Assembly: GCA_947165115.1 (NCBI GenBank)
Contig: CAMUZD010000058.1
Span: 1-8,395, forward strand
Origin: an uncultured Clostridia bacterium
GTDB taxonomy: Bacteria > Bacillota > Clostridia > Oscillospirales > Acutalibacteraceae
Reading direction: 5' to 3'
DNA length: 8,395 nt
How positions within the stretch are numbered: the stretch's first letter is position 1; every line of letters begins with the position of its first letter. Made by a program: the position numbers and the translations under genes. Positions 1 through 5,936 of the stretch are shown here, piece after piece. The notes under the pieces were generated by a model. It was not told where the DNA came from. It did no database searches and saw only the letters and a list, made by a program, of their open reading frames with translations.

Positions 1-155
1 TTTGCGGCTTTGGTGGTGGTCGCTGAGGAGGCGGCCGCTGTTGTTGTAGCGGGCTCGGTAATCTCAACGGTCTTTGCGAAAGCCATAACCGATACTGTGC
101 AGACAGCTGCAAGTGCAATTGCTACTGCTATGATGATTGATAATGTCTTTTTCAT
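1..155 (-). CDS. Secreted Thr/Ala-rich protein, N-terminal fragment
   Basis: Only the first 51 codons lie in the window; the gene continues past base 1. The start MKKTLSIIIAVAIALAAVCT followed by VSVMAFA is a textbook signal peptide: two lysines, a hydrophobic core of about 20 residues and an A-F-A cleavage site after residue 27. The mature part begins KTVEITEP and runs into a low-complexity stretch of Thr, Ala and Ser (residues 37-51), of the kind used as an extended linker in exported proteins. The ATG at 155 is preceded by GAAAGGTTGG at a workable distance and by a sigma-A promoter. The function of the missing main domain cannot be judged. It could be a lipid-independent exported or cell-surface protein. 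No lipobox is seen, although Cys19 sits inside the hydrophobic core. Confidence 0.8.
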   Translation of the reverse strand, partial: MKKTLSIIIAVAIALAAVCTVSVMAFAKTVEITEPATTTAAASSATTTKAA

Positions 156-195
156 AAAATAACCAACCTTTCAAAAATTCATTAAAGACACGTAT

Positions 196-224
196 ATTTT
201 AATAGTAAAATAATAATTTGTCAA
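196..224 (-). promoter_or_regulatory. Sigma-A promoter of the secreted protein gene
   Basis: On the minus strand TTGACA (224-219), a perfect -35 box, is followed by a 17-bp spacer and TAAAAT (201-196). Transcription should start near 189, giving a leader of about 35 nt before the ATG at 155. This is the strongest promoter match in the window. It makes the downstream gene independent of the sigma/anti-sigma operon. Confidence 0.8.
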
Positions 225-254
225 GAGTAAATATGGCGCTCTGTATTTATAAGG

Positions 255-297
255 CGGCAGAGCAGGCGGATAAATCCGGTGCCACCCTGCTCTGCCG
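255..297 (-). other. 12-bp hairpin resembling a T-box antiterminator
   Basis: Bases 255-266 and 286-297 are perfect 12-bp inverted repeats (CGGCAGAGCAGG / CCTGCTCTGCCG). On the minus strand the interior holds TGGCACC followed by a small inner hairpin GGA-TTTA-TCC. This two-helix shape with a TGGNACC bulge is that of a T-box antiterminator. The hairpin starts 46 nt after the stop codon of the propeller gene, so it may simply end or protect that transcript. No U-run follows on either strand, so it is not a standard intrinsic terminator. No stem I or specifier loop is visible, because only 45 nt separate it from the upstream gene. The role is unknown. Confidence 0.55.
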
Positions 298-308
298 AAC
301 ACTGCTTC

Positions 309-323
309 CGGGCGTATTGCCCG
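309..323 (-). other. Small GC-rich hairpin after propeller gene
   Basis: CGGGC and GCCCG form a perfect 5-bp stem with a 5-nt loop, 20 nt past the stop codon of the propeller gene. It is next to a run of six C residues (327-332) and stacks upstream of the larger 255-297 hairpin. Together they form a structured 3' end for the sigma operon transcript. There is no U-tract. The element may be incidental. Confidence 0.35.
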
Positions 324-342
324 TTGCCCCCCGTGTTATATA

Positions 343-2130
343 TTAAGCTGTTATTTCATCAACCGATACGGCTGTAACTCTGCCGTCGGATACCGTGTAG
401 AATTTGTCGCCTGAAATGAAGCTGACCGAATCGGAGCCTCCGCACGTGACATAAGGTCTGGGATAGGCGGTGAGTTTGCCCGCTGAATCGAGGCTGAAGA
501 AGAGATAACCGCTCTTGCCGTTGATCCTGACAGGCACGCCGACCTTGCTGCCGGATTTATCGGAAACCGCCTGAGCGCGCGGGTCGGAAGTTATCGTGCG
601 GCTGTTGAGAGCGAAGTTAATCATCTCGCCCTTCGCATTTATCATGCTCCAGACCGCCTTGCCTTCGGAATCGCTCTTACCCTCGGCGACTGTGACGCCG
701 CCTGCGGTGAATACTCCTCTGGCATCTGCGAACGCCGTGCCGCCCTCGGGCTCGGTGAAGGTGAATTTACCCTCGCCCGCGTATTTTATGACTTTCGCTC
801 CGGAACTTCCGGAAACGCAGATATAATCGTCTGTATAATAAATATCGGTAACCTTGCCGTCATATATCTCGGTAGCGCTTGCGATAAGCTCGAGATTGCC
901 GCTCAGGAGATAAACCGTATAACCGGAGCCGTCCGTAACCGCGGTTACTTCTCCGTCGGCGGAAACATTGATGCCGCCTGTGATGAGGCCCTTGAGGTTA
1001 TATGAAGCGGATTTTCTCAGACTGTCGCCGTCAAGAGTGAATCTCGAAAGGACCGTGACGCTCTCGCCCGTTGCGGCATCCTTCTGAGCCGAGGTGAGAT
1101 AAACGCCCGTCTCGGTGAAGAGACTTCCTGCGCATTTGCCGGGGACGATTCCGGTAACGAGATCGGAATTGAGATTGTCAATATCGGTAACCGTGATAAA
1201 CGAATAGTTCTTTGCTTCGGCTTCGGCCTGCGAATCGACGCTGACCTCGTCACCGTTTACGGAATAGGTCGCATCCGCGCCTGCCGTTCCTGTGATAACG
1301 CAGAGCTTTCCGCCTGCGGCCTGCGCATAGACGAACGCGCCTTCCTGAGTGAATTCCCTGCTCTTTACCGGAGCTGTGCGGTCGGTTATGTCATAGTATC
1401 TGACCGTAACTCCGCCCTCATCCCTGCTGAGTGCCGCGAGGGTGTTGTTCTGGTCTATAATGTCGAAGCATCTGCCGCCGGGCAGGATGGTCTTCTCCGA
1501 AACGCGGTTTAAAGTTGCAAGAGAAATTATATCAATATATGATTTGAAACTGCCGTCTTCCGTGACGGTAATGTATCTGTAAATATATCTGCCGTCAGTG
1601 CGCACGAAATTGACCTTAGCCGAAACATCCGATTTGCCCGAAACGAGCGAGGCGGGAACCTGCTGCTCGGCAACGACGGTGGTCGGATCGGGCTTTGAGG
1701 TTTCGCTCGTCTTTGTCCGGTCGAATACGCTTGCCTTCTTGGTCGTGCCTTCGGTTTTTGTTCCGGATACGGTCTTTTTGACCTCTCTGTCGATATATTC
1801 GGCAATCTTTTCGAGGTTGAGACCTTCTGTGCCGGAGTTGTTGCCCTTGCTGAAAACCGAAATGTTGCTGCGTGTATTCAGAAGGAGCGCCGTGATGAGA
1901 ACAACCATAAGAGCCGCCGCGACAGCGATAACTCTCTTGAGAGCGTTGATTGTCTTCGTGTATCTTGCGATTTCGCTCTTTGCCGAGAGATTCACGACCT
2001 TGCCCGACGATGCTTTGAGCATCTCGACGACATTATCTTTTCCGAGCGATTCGGGAACGCTTGTATTCTGCGCTTCTTCATCGAATTTCTTCGAGATAAG
2101 GTCAAGAATTTCTTTCTCGTTATTCATCAT
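343..2130 (-). CDS. Membrane protein with extracytoplasmic Beta_propel domain, likely anti-sigma factor
   Basis: This 595-residue protein has a cytoplasmic N-terminus (1-66), one membrane helix (about 67-85, VIAVAAALMVVLITALLL), a low-complexity linker (about 95-165) and a C-terminal domain (about 170-590) outside the membrane. The N-terminus carries VPESLGKDNVVEMLK, a motif I associate with clostridial membrane proteins paired with sigma factors. The C-terminal domain matches the Beta_propel family (PF09826, from memory): VNFVRTDGRYIY, then YYDITDRTAPVKSREFTQEG, then FITVTDIDNLNSDLVTG. Its first codons overlap the end of the sigma gene. GGAGG at 2140-2136 serves either of two adjacent ATGs (2130 or 2127), the second being better spaced (8 nt). 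By position and topology it should hold the sigma factor at the membrane and release it on an outside signal. That role is inferred. The domain is shorter than the family norm I know, and its later repeats are divergent. Confidence 0.8.
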   Translation of the reverse strand: MMNNEKEILDLISKKFDEEAQNTSVPESLGKDNVVEMLKASSGKVVNLSAKSEIARYTKTINALKRVIAVAAALMVVLITALLLNTRSNISVFSKGNNSGTEGLNLEKIAEYIDREVKKTVSGTKTEGTTKKASVFDRTKTSETSKPDPTTVVAEQQVPASLVSGKSDVSAKVNFVRTDGRYIYRYITVTEDGSFKSYIDIISLATLNRVSEKTILPGGRCFDIIDQNNTLAALSRDEGGVTVRYYDITDRTAPVKSREFTQEGAFVYAQAAGGKLCVITGTAGADATYSVNGDEVSVDSQAEAEAKNYSFITVTDIDNLNSDLVTGIVPGKCAGSLFTETGVYLTSAQKDAATGESVTVLSRFTLDGDSLRKSASYNLKGLITGGINVSADGEVTAVTDGSGYTVYLLSGNLELIASATEIYDGKVTDIYYTDDYICVSGSSGAKVIKYAGEGKFTFTEPEGGTAFADARGVFTAGGVTVAEGKSDSEGKAVWSMINAKGEMINFALNSRTITSDPRAQAVSDKSGSKVGVPVRINGKSGYLFFSLDSAGKLTAYPRPYVTCGGSDSVSFISGDKFYTVSDGRVTAVSVDEITA

Positions 2131-2659
2131 TTACGCCTCCTTCTTTAAGTATTTTGCCGAGTTTTGAAATTGCGCGTGAGTATCTTGAGCGGACCGTGGC
2201 GTCCGGTATGCCGAGAGATTCGGCTATTTCGCGGCTGCCTATGCCGGCAACTGCCCTCATCATGACTATCTGCCGGTCTTCGGGGTTCAGGGCCGCCATT
2301 GCCTGCTGAAGGTCAATCGATATCTCTTTGAGCTCGATATCTTTTCCGTCCGCGGGCTCATGATCCGCATCCTCAATAAGAGGTAAATCCTTATTGAAAT
2401 CTTTATATTGTCTGCGGCAGGCGCTGTTTAATATCTTGAAAAGCCATCCTTTGAAAGAGCCGGGGCTCCGCAGACTGCCGATATTTTCAAACGCTTCGAT
2501 AACCGCCTCGGAAACGGCATCCTCCGCGGCGACGGGATTGCCGACCACTATGCAGGCGTAGCGGAACATTTCGTTTTTATAAAGAGCATACAGCTCGCCG
2601 AAAGCCTCCGCATCGCCGCGCTTTGCGGCAATAACGTATTTTTTTATGTCGGCGCCCAA
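2120..2659 (-). CDS. ECF-type RNA polymerase sigma factor
   Basis: The 179-residue protein has the usual ECF two-domain layout. Region 2 (about 16-86) includes AFGELYALYKNEMFRYA, the acidic AAEDAVSEAVIEAF segment and the FKGWLFKILNSACRRQYK end. Region 4 (about 116-172) includes LNPEDRQIVMMRAVAG and the helix-turn-helix SREIAESLGIPDATVRSRYS. An acidic linker (88-112) joins them. It should direct core RNA polymerase to a small set of promoters, here probably under control of the coupled propeller membrane protein. The start is TTG at 2659: an in-frame TGA lies three codons upstream, the next in-frame ATG is residue 31 (inside region 2), and GGTGAG sits 5 nt before the TTG. The stop overlaps the next gene by 8-11 nt, so the two are co-translated. 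Confidence 0.9.
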   Translation of the reverse strand: MGADIKKYVIAAKRGDAEAFGELYALYKNEMFRYACIVVGNPVAAEDAVSEAVIEAFENIGSLRSPGSFKGWLFKILNSACRRQYKDFNKDLPLIEDADHEPADGKDIELKEISIDLQQAMAALNPEDRQIVMMRAVAGIGSREIAESLGIPDATVRSRYSRAISKLGKILKEGGVNDE

Positions 2660-2722
2660 ATCATCTCACCGCTTTCTCTTTCAAGTATAAGTGTAAAAAT
2701 ATGCCGGTTTTGTTGCATAAAA

Positions 2723-2740
2723 TTCAAAAAAATTTTTGAA
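2723..2740. repeat. AT-rich inverted repeat in sigma operon leader
   Basis: TTCAAAAA and TTTTTGAA form a perfect 8-bp inverted repeat around AA. It lies in the long, A/T-rich leader of the sigma operon (from about 2755 to 2659). It could be an operator or a weak RNA hairpin. In sequence this AT-rich, it may also arise by chance. Confidence 0.35.
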
Positions 2741-2761
2741 AATGAAAATTTGCCCGAAAAA

Positions 2762-2789
2762 ATTATAAAAAAGTATTGTTTTAATTCAA
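2762..2789 (-). promoter_or_regulatory. Sigma-A promoter of the sigma/anti-sigma operon
   Basis: On the minus strand TTGAAT (2789-2784), a 16-bp spacer and TATAAT (2767-2762) form a good housekeeping promoter, with a start near 2755 and a leader of about 95 nt. I see no convincing ECF-type AAC/CGT promoter upstream of the sigma gene, so self-activation is not evident. Its -35 box lies within the spacer of the opposing plus-strand promoter. Confidence 0.6.
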
Positions 2790-2804
2790 TTCATTTAGTA
2801 TAAT
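2776..2804 (+). promoter_or_regulatory. Sigma-A promoter of the PPase-like/Nudix gene
   Basis: TTGTTT (2776-2781), a 17-bp spacer and a perfect TATAAT (2799-2804) predict a start near 2811 and a leader of about 73 nt to the ATG at 2884. It rules out the far-upstream GTG at 2806 as start codon, since that lies before the transcription start. Confidence 0.7.
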
Positions 2805-2817
2805 AGTGCCATTATGT

Positions 2818-2843
2818 GAGCGGGATATCCGTTTCACCCGCTC
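2818..2843 (+). promoter_or_regulatory. Leader hairpin upstream of the Nudix gene
   Basis: GAGCGGG (2818-2824) and CCCGCTC (2837-2843) are perfect 7-bp inverted repeats with a 12-nt loop, starting a few bases from the predicted 5' end of the mRNA. A second weak stem, TGGC/GCCA (2851-2854 with 2861-2864), lies just before the ribosome binding site AAAGGTG (2870-2876). A 5' end hairpin may stabilise the transcript or tune translation. It matches no riboswitch class I know. Confidence 0.4.
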
Positions 2844-2883
2844 TATACCGTGGCTGTATGGCCATTTCGAAAGGTGTGGTATA

Positions 2884-3621
2884 ATGCTCGGCAAGTATGT
2901 CAGAGTCAGGGTAACCAACCCCATCCACTCCGTAAGCAGTCAATTTGGATTTACCTACGGGCTCAATTACGGCCTTATTGAAGGTAAAAAAAGATTCGAC
3001 AGCGCCAAATACGGAGCGTATATCATGGGAATCGACCATCCCGTGAGAACATTTGACGGCAGGGTAATCGCCTGCATTGAGCAGGAGGGGAATCCTCAGC
3101 CGTTTTACGTGGTCGCCCCCAAGAGCACGCGGTTCATCGTCAACCAGATTGAAGACGCTGTTTCGTTTGCCGTTGAGGGAAGTCAATATAAGCTCAGCTG
3201 CCTATATGAGCGCTCCTGCGGAGCGATAGTTTACCGCTATATCAATGACGGCATAAGATATCTGCTTATCAAAAACAAGCGCTCGTCAAACTGGGGTTTC
3301 CCGAAAGGACACGTTGAGAGAGGCGAGACCAACGAGCAGACCGCCATTCGCGAGGTTCTCGAGGAGACGGGAATTCACATTGAAATTCTCCCCTCTTTCG
3401 CCTATAAAGCGGAATATACTATTCACGGAAATATTGAAAAATCGGTCACGATTTATCTTGCGAAAACCGACGATACCCAGACCATAATACAGCGCGAGGA
3501 GATTGAGGACTATATCTGGCTCGATTATGACCGGGCGATAGAAACCCTCAAATTCGCAAACGACAAGAATATGCTCAGGCACGCGCGCGAATATCTGATT
3601 AAATCGGGAATAACCGCATAA
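2884..3621 (+). CDS. Inorganic-pyrophosphatase-like domain fused to Ap4A-type Nudix hydrolase
   Basis: From the ATG at 2884 (AAAGGTG 7 nt upstream) this is 245 residues in two parts. Residues 1-107 (GKYVRVRVTNPIH, FGFTYGLNYGLIEG, YIMGIDHPVRTFDGRVIACI, FYVVAPK) resemble the small Firmicutes inorganic-pyrophosphatase-like proteins as I remember them (LGKxVxVxVxRP, YxxNYGxxxG, DAYILGxxEPVxxFxGxVIA). The aspartate before AYI is replaced by Gly44 and the acidic loop is lost, so this part is unlikely to cleave pyrophosphate. Residues 111-240 are a Nudix domain with a perfect box, G142-x5-E148-x7-R156-E157-x2-E160-E161-x-G163-I164. The WGFPKGHVERGE setting is typical of bis(5'-nucleosyl)-tetraphosphatases (Ap4A or related hydrolysis, Mg2+-dependent). 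The protein is probably cytosolic. The N-domain may bind substrate or partner. The true substrate is open. Confidence 0.85.
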   Translation: MLGKYVRVRVTNPIHSVSSQFGFTYGLNYGLIEGKKRFDSAKYGAYIMGIDHPVRTFDGRVIACIEQEGNPQPFYVVAPKSTRFIVNQIEDAVSFAVEGSQYKLSCLYERSCGAIVYRYINDGIRYLLIKNKRSSNWGFPKGHVERGETNEQTAIREVLEETGIHIEILPSFAYKAEYTIHGNIEKSVTIYLAKTDDTQTIIQREEIEDYIWLDYDRAIETLKFANDKNMLRHAREYLIKSGITA

Positions 3622-3629
3622 TTGTTTTC

Positions 3630-3663
3630 AAAAGGGACTGTCAGCGACAGCCCCTTTTTTTTT
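3630..3663 (+). terminator. Intrinsic terminator, probably bidirectional
   Basis: AAAAGGGaCTGTC, loop AGC and GACAGcCCCTTTT form a 13-bp stem with one A/C mismatch on the plus strand, followed by nine T. On the minus strand the mismatch becomes a G-U pair and the stem ends in TTTT. It sits in the 43-nt gap between the convergent Nudix gene and the last gene of the sugar operon, so it likely ends both transcripts. It is stronger for the plus strand. Confidence 0.85.
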
Positions 3664-3664
3664 A

Positions 3665-4213
3665 TCAGTTTTCAAACTCGAAATTCTCTATCAGCGAGAG
3701 GACCTTGGCATCGGTCTGCTCATAGACTCTTTTGCCGAGATCGATGAGATACTGATTATCGTCCCTGTCGCAGAGCATTGCGTAATCCCTGCCGATTTCC
3801 TCCTCGACATTCTCGTTTTTTCTCACGGCGAGGTAATAGAAGCTGAAGGAGGAACCGTCCGAAATATTGCGGAAAAAGCCGGGCGAGGTCTGCTCGATTC
3901 TCTCATACATTGAGTTGACCGCCTGCGCAGAGAGAATCTTATGGGGCAGATATTTATGCATCGCAATCTGCGCGGTGAAAACCATAAGCGCACGAAGCTG
4001 CATGAGTTCCTTGTTGCTGATTTTCGCAACATCATCGGGGCATAAATCCTCGGGTTTGTAATCCGCAAGGCGCTCACCGAGAATATCTGCCTTGGCGCTG
4101 TTGCCGTTTGCCCTGTGTTTATCCATGACTCCGGCTATGCTCGTCAGATCCGAGGCCGGGGTCTCTTTTATCTTCGGATGAAAGATTTTTATATCGTCGT
4201 CGTTGCTTCTCAT
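3665..4213 (-). CDS. Hypothetical protein, last gene of sugar operon
   Basis: I do not recognise this 182-residue protein. It has no signal peptide or membrane helix and is probably cytosolic. A charged N-terminus (1-60, with DKHRANGNSAKADILGERLADYKPEDL) leads into a helical middle (61-108, ISNKELMQLRALMVFTAQIAMHKYLP), a short Phe/Ser-rich patch (113-128) and an acidic helical tail (133-182). There are no clear catalytic or DNA-binding motifs. Its ATG lies one base after the stop of the upstream isomerase gene, with GGTGG 6-7 nt before it, so translation is coupled. Being last in the operon fits an accessory role, or simply an independent passenger gene. Its shadow reading frames are less plausible than this one, which fills the gap exactly up to the terminator. 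Confidence 0.7.
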   Translation of the reverse strand: MRSNDDDIKIFHPKIKETPASDLTSIAGVMDKHRANGNSAKADILGERLADYKPEDLCPDDVAKISNKELMQLRALMVFTAQIAMHKYLPHKILSAQAVNSMYERIEQTSPGFFRNISDGSSFSFYYLAVRKNENVEEEIGRDYAMLCDRDDNQYLIDLGKRVYEQTDAKVLSLIENFEFEN

Positions 4214-4214
4214 A

Positions 4215-5180
4215 TCAGAACCACCATGCTTCGCCCGCGGATTCGGTAATCAGCACATCCTTGAGGAAGCCGACAGCCTTGGTGAGGCCTTCATTCTGGC
4301 TCATCAGCGAATCCTCATGCTCAATGCTGATAGCGTAATCGTAACCGACTTCGCGCAGAGCGGAAATCATATCCTTCCAGTAGGAATAATCGTTACCGTA
4401 GCCGACGGTGCGGAATACCCAGGAGCGCTTCGGAATATCGCCGTAGGATTTCGTGTCGAGCACGCCGTTTACTGCGATGTTGTATTTATCCATCCTCGTA
4501 TCCTTCGCGTGGAAGTGGAAGATGGCGTCGCCCATTTTGCGGATGCAGGCGACGGGATCCATACCCTGCCAGATGAGGTGGCTCGGGTCGAAGTTCGCGC
4601 CGATTTCGGGGCCGACGGCCTCGCGCAGTTTCATGAGCGAATCTGTATTATAAACGCAGAAACCGGGATGAAGCTCAAGAGCAATTTTATCAACTCCGTG
4701 AGCCTTAGCGAATGCGACCGTCTCTTTCCAGTAGGGGATAAGCTTCTCTTCCCACTGCCATTTGAGAATCTCGGTGAAATCATCGGGCCAGGGGCAGACA
4801 ACCCAGTTGGGATATTTTGAGCCCTCGCTGTCGCCGGGGCAACCCGAGAAGGTATTTATCTGATGAATTCCGAGTTTCTCGGCGAGCAGAATCGTATCCT
4901 TGATTGCCTTGTCAAATCCGGCCGCGATTTCCTTATCCGGATGAACGGGGTTGCCGTGACAGGAGAGGGCGCTTATCTGCAGACCGTATTTTGCAACAAG
5001 CTCTTTGAATTCGGCAAGCTTCGCATCGTCATTGAGCAGTATATCCGGATTTGCGTGGGCGTTGCCGGGGTAGCCGCCGCAGCCGATTTCTATCATCTCG
5101 ATACCGAGGGATTTGAAATATTTGAGAGCGTCCTCAAATGGAACGTTTGAAAGTAATGTAGTAAATACTCCGAGTTTCAT
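4215..5180 (-). CDS. Sugar phosphate isomerase/epimerase (long TIM-barrel form)
   Basis: The 321-residue protein belongs to the xylose-isomerase-like TIM-barrel superfamily (AP_endonuc_2, PF01261). Expected metal ligands are in place: E169 (ALELHPG), D198 (NFDPSHL), H224 (FHAKD) and E287 (ISIEHED). Segments such as EIGCGGYPGNAHANPD (31-46), LSCHGNPVHPDKEIA (72-86) and FSGCPGDSEG (111-120) place it in a conserved subfamily often found next to Gfo/Idh/MocA oxidoreductases. These enzymes isomerise or epimerise keto-sugars or cyclitols with a divalent metal in the cytosol. Relative to its neighbour it carries an extra segment around 111-150 (rich in Trp and Pro) and a C-terminal extension. AGGAG (5192-5188) precedes the ATG by 7 nt and overlaps the upstream stop. 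The substrate is not readable from sequence. Confidence 0.88.
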   Translation of the reverse strand: MKLGVFTTLLSNVPFEDALKYFKSLGIEMIEIGCGGYPGNAHANPDILLNDDAKLAEFKELVAKYGLQISALSCHGNPVHPDKEIAAGFDKAIKDTILLAEKLGIHQINTFSGCPGDSEGSKYPNWVVCPWPDDFTEILKWQWEEKLIPYWKETVAFAKAHGVDKIALELHPGFCVYNTDSLMKLREAVGPEIGANFDPSHLIWQGMDPVACIRKMGDAIFHFHAKDTRMDKYNIAVNGVLDTKSYGDIPKRSWVFRTVGYGNDYSYWKDMISALREVGYDYAISIEHEDSLMSQNEGLTKAVGFLKDVLITESAGEAWWF

Positions 5181-5192
5181 ATTGTTTCTCCT

Positions 5193-5930
5193 TTACTGCT
5201 GTGATCTGATAAGGGCTTTGAGGAAGGTGAGGCTCCTCGCTATATCGTCAAAACCGTTCGGCACGGGATCATCGTTTTCAACTATCAGCCATTCAAGCTC
5301 CATGGCCTTCGCGGCGCGGACAACCGAAATCAGATCGCAGTTGCCTTCGCCGAGCGCCTTGGGATGGCCGTCAACGCCGTCCTTGACATGAAGGTGAACG
5401 ATTTTATCCATATTTGCAAGCAGGAATTTATAGTTGTCAACTCCCGCAAAAAAGCTCCAGTATGTATCTATTTCAAGGTTGCAGTAGCTCCCTATCACAT
5501 CAATTGGCAGGCGCTTGTTGCGCATGGGCTTGAACTCTTCGCTGTGATTGTGATAATAGGTCGTCATGTCGTATTTTTCCATGGCATAGTCGCGGGCTCT
5601 GCCGAGAATCTTGCCGGTCTTTACGCATTCCTCCTGAGTGGAGTGCGGAGCGCCGCCGACGCCGATTGCTTTCGCGCCGAGTGTATGCTGGAATTCTATC
5701 GTCTCCTCAAGCTTTTCGGGGGCAAAATCATCGAGACCGATATGGCCGCCGACGCAGACGAGGCCGAGTTCATCGAGCTTCGCGCGGATTGTCTCTGCGC
5801 TTGCTCCGAAGTAGCCGGCGAATTCAACGCCTTCGTAGCCGATTTCCTTGATCTTTTCAAGCGCCTTGAGCAGCGATGCTTCGTCGTTTATCGCGTCTCT
5901 GACGGAATAAACCTGAACCGCAATTTTCAT
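5193..5930 (-). CDS. Sugar phosphate isomerase/epimerase (short TIM-barrel form)
   Basis: The 245-residue protein is a second member of the same TIM-barrel superfamily but of a distinct subfamily. The N-terminus MKIAVQVYSVRD and IGYEGVEFAGYFG (30-42) are typical. Candidate metal and active-site residues include E131/E132 in YYHNHSEEF (125-133), D155 in LEIDTYW, H181 in HLHVKD, E196 in LGEGNCD and E218 in LIVENDD. It probably isomerises, epimerises or dehydrates a keto-sugar or inosose-like intermediate, as IolE/IolI-type relatives do. It follows the oxidoreductase gene after 6 nt, with GGGGAGGA embedded at the end of that gene and about 10 nt before the ATG. Having two diverged paralogues side by side suggests successive steps rather than redundancy. 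Confidence 0.88.
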   Translation of the reverse strand: MKIAVQVYSVRDAINDEASLLKALEKIKEIGYEGVEFAGYFGASAETIRAKLDELGLVCVGGHIGLDDFAPEKLEETIEFQHTLGAKAIGVGGAPHSTQEECVKTGKILGRARDYAMEKYDMTTYYHNHSEEFKPMRNKRLPIDVIGSYCNLEIDTYWSFFAGVDNYKFLLANMDKIVHLHVKDGVDGHPKALGEGNCDLISVVRAAKAMELEWLIVENDDPVPNGFDDIARSLTFLKALIRSQQ

Positions 5931-5936
5931 CTTATC

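Noticed and set aside
1598..2167. 189-codon plus-strand open frame opposite the propeller and sigma genes
   Set aside because: It is fully antisense to two well-supported genes, has no promoter or ribosome binding site, and its sequence shows no domain; it is a shadow of codon bias.
2644..2718. 24-codon upstream frame in the sigma leader overlapping the TTG start
   Set aside because: No ribosome binding site precedes its ATG, and AT-rich leaders give such frames by chance.
2877..2885. TGGTATAAT, a perfect extended -10 sequence over the Nudix start codon
   Set aside because: No -35 box at the right distance, and a transcript starting here would lack the start codon of the gene.
4203..4820. 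205-codon plus-strand open frame opposite the long isomerase
   Set aside because: Antisense shadow of a gene with complete metal-ligand motifs.
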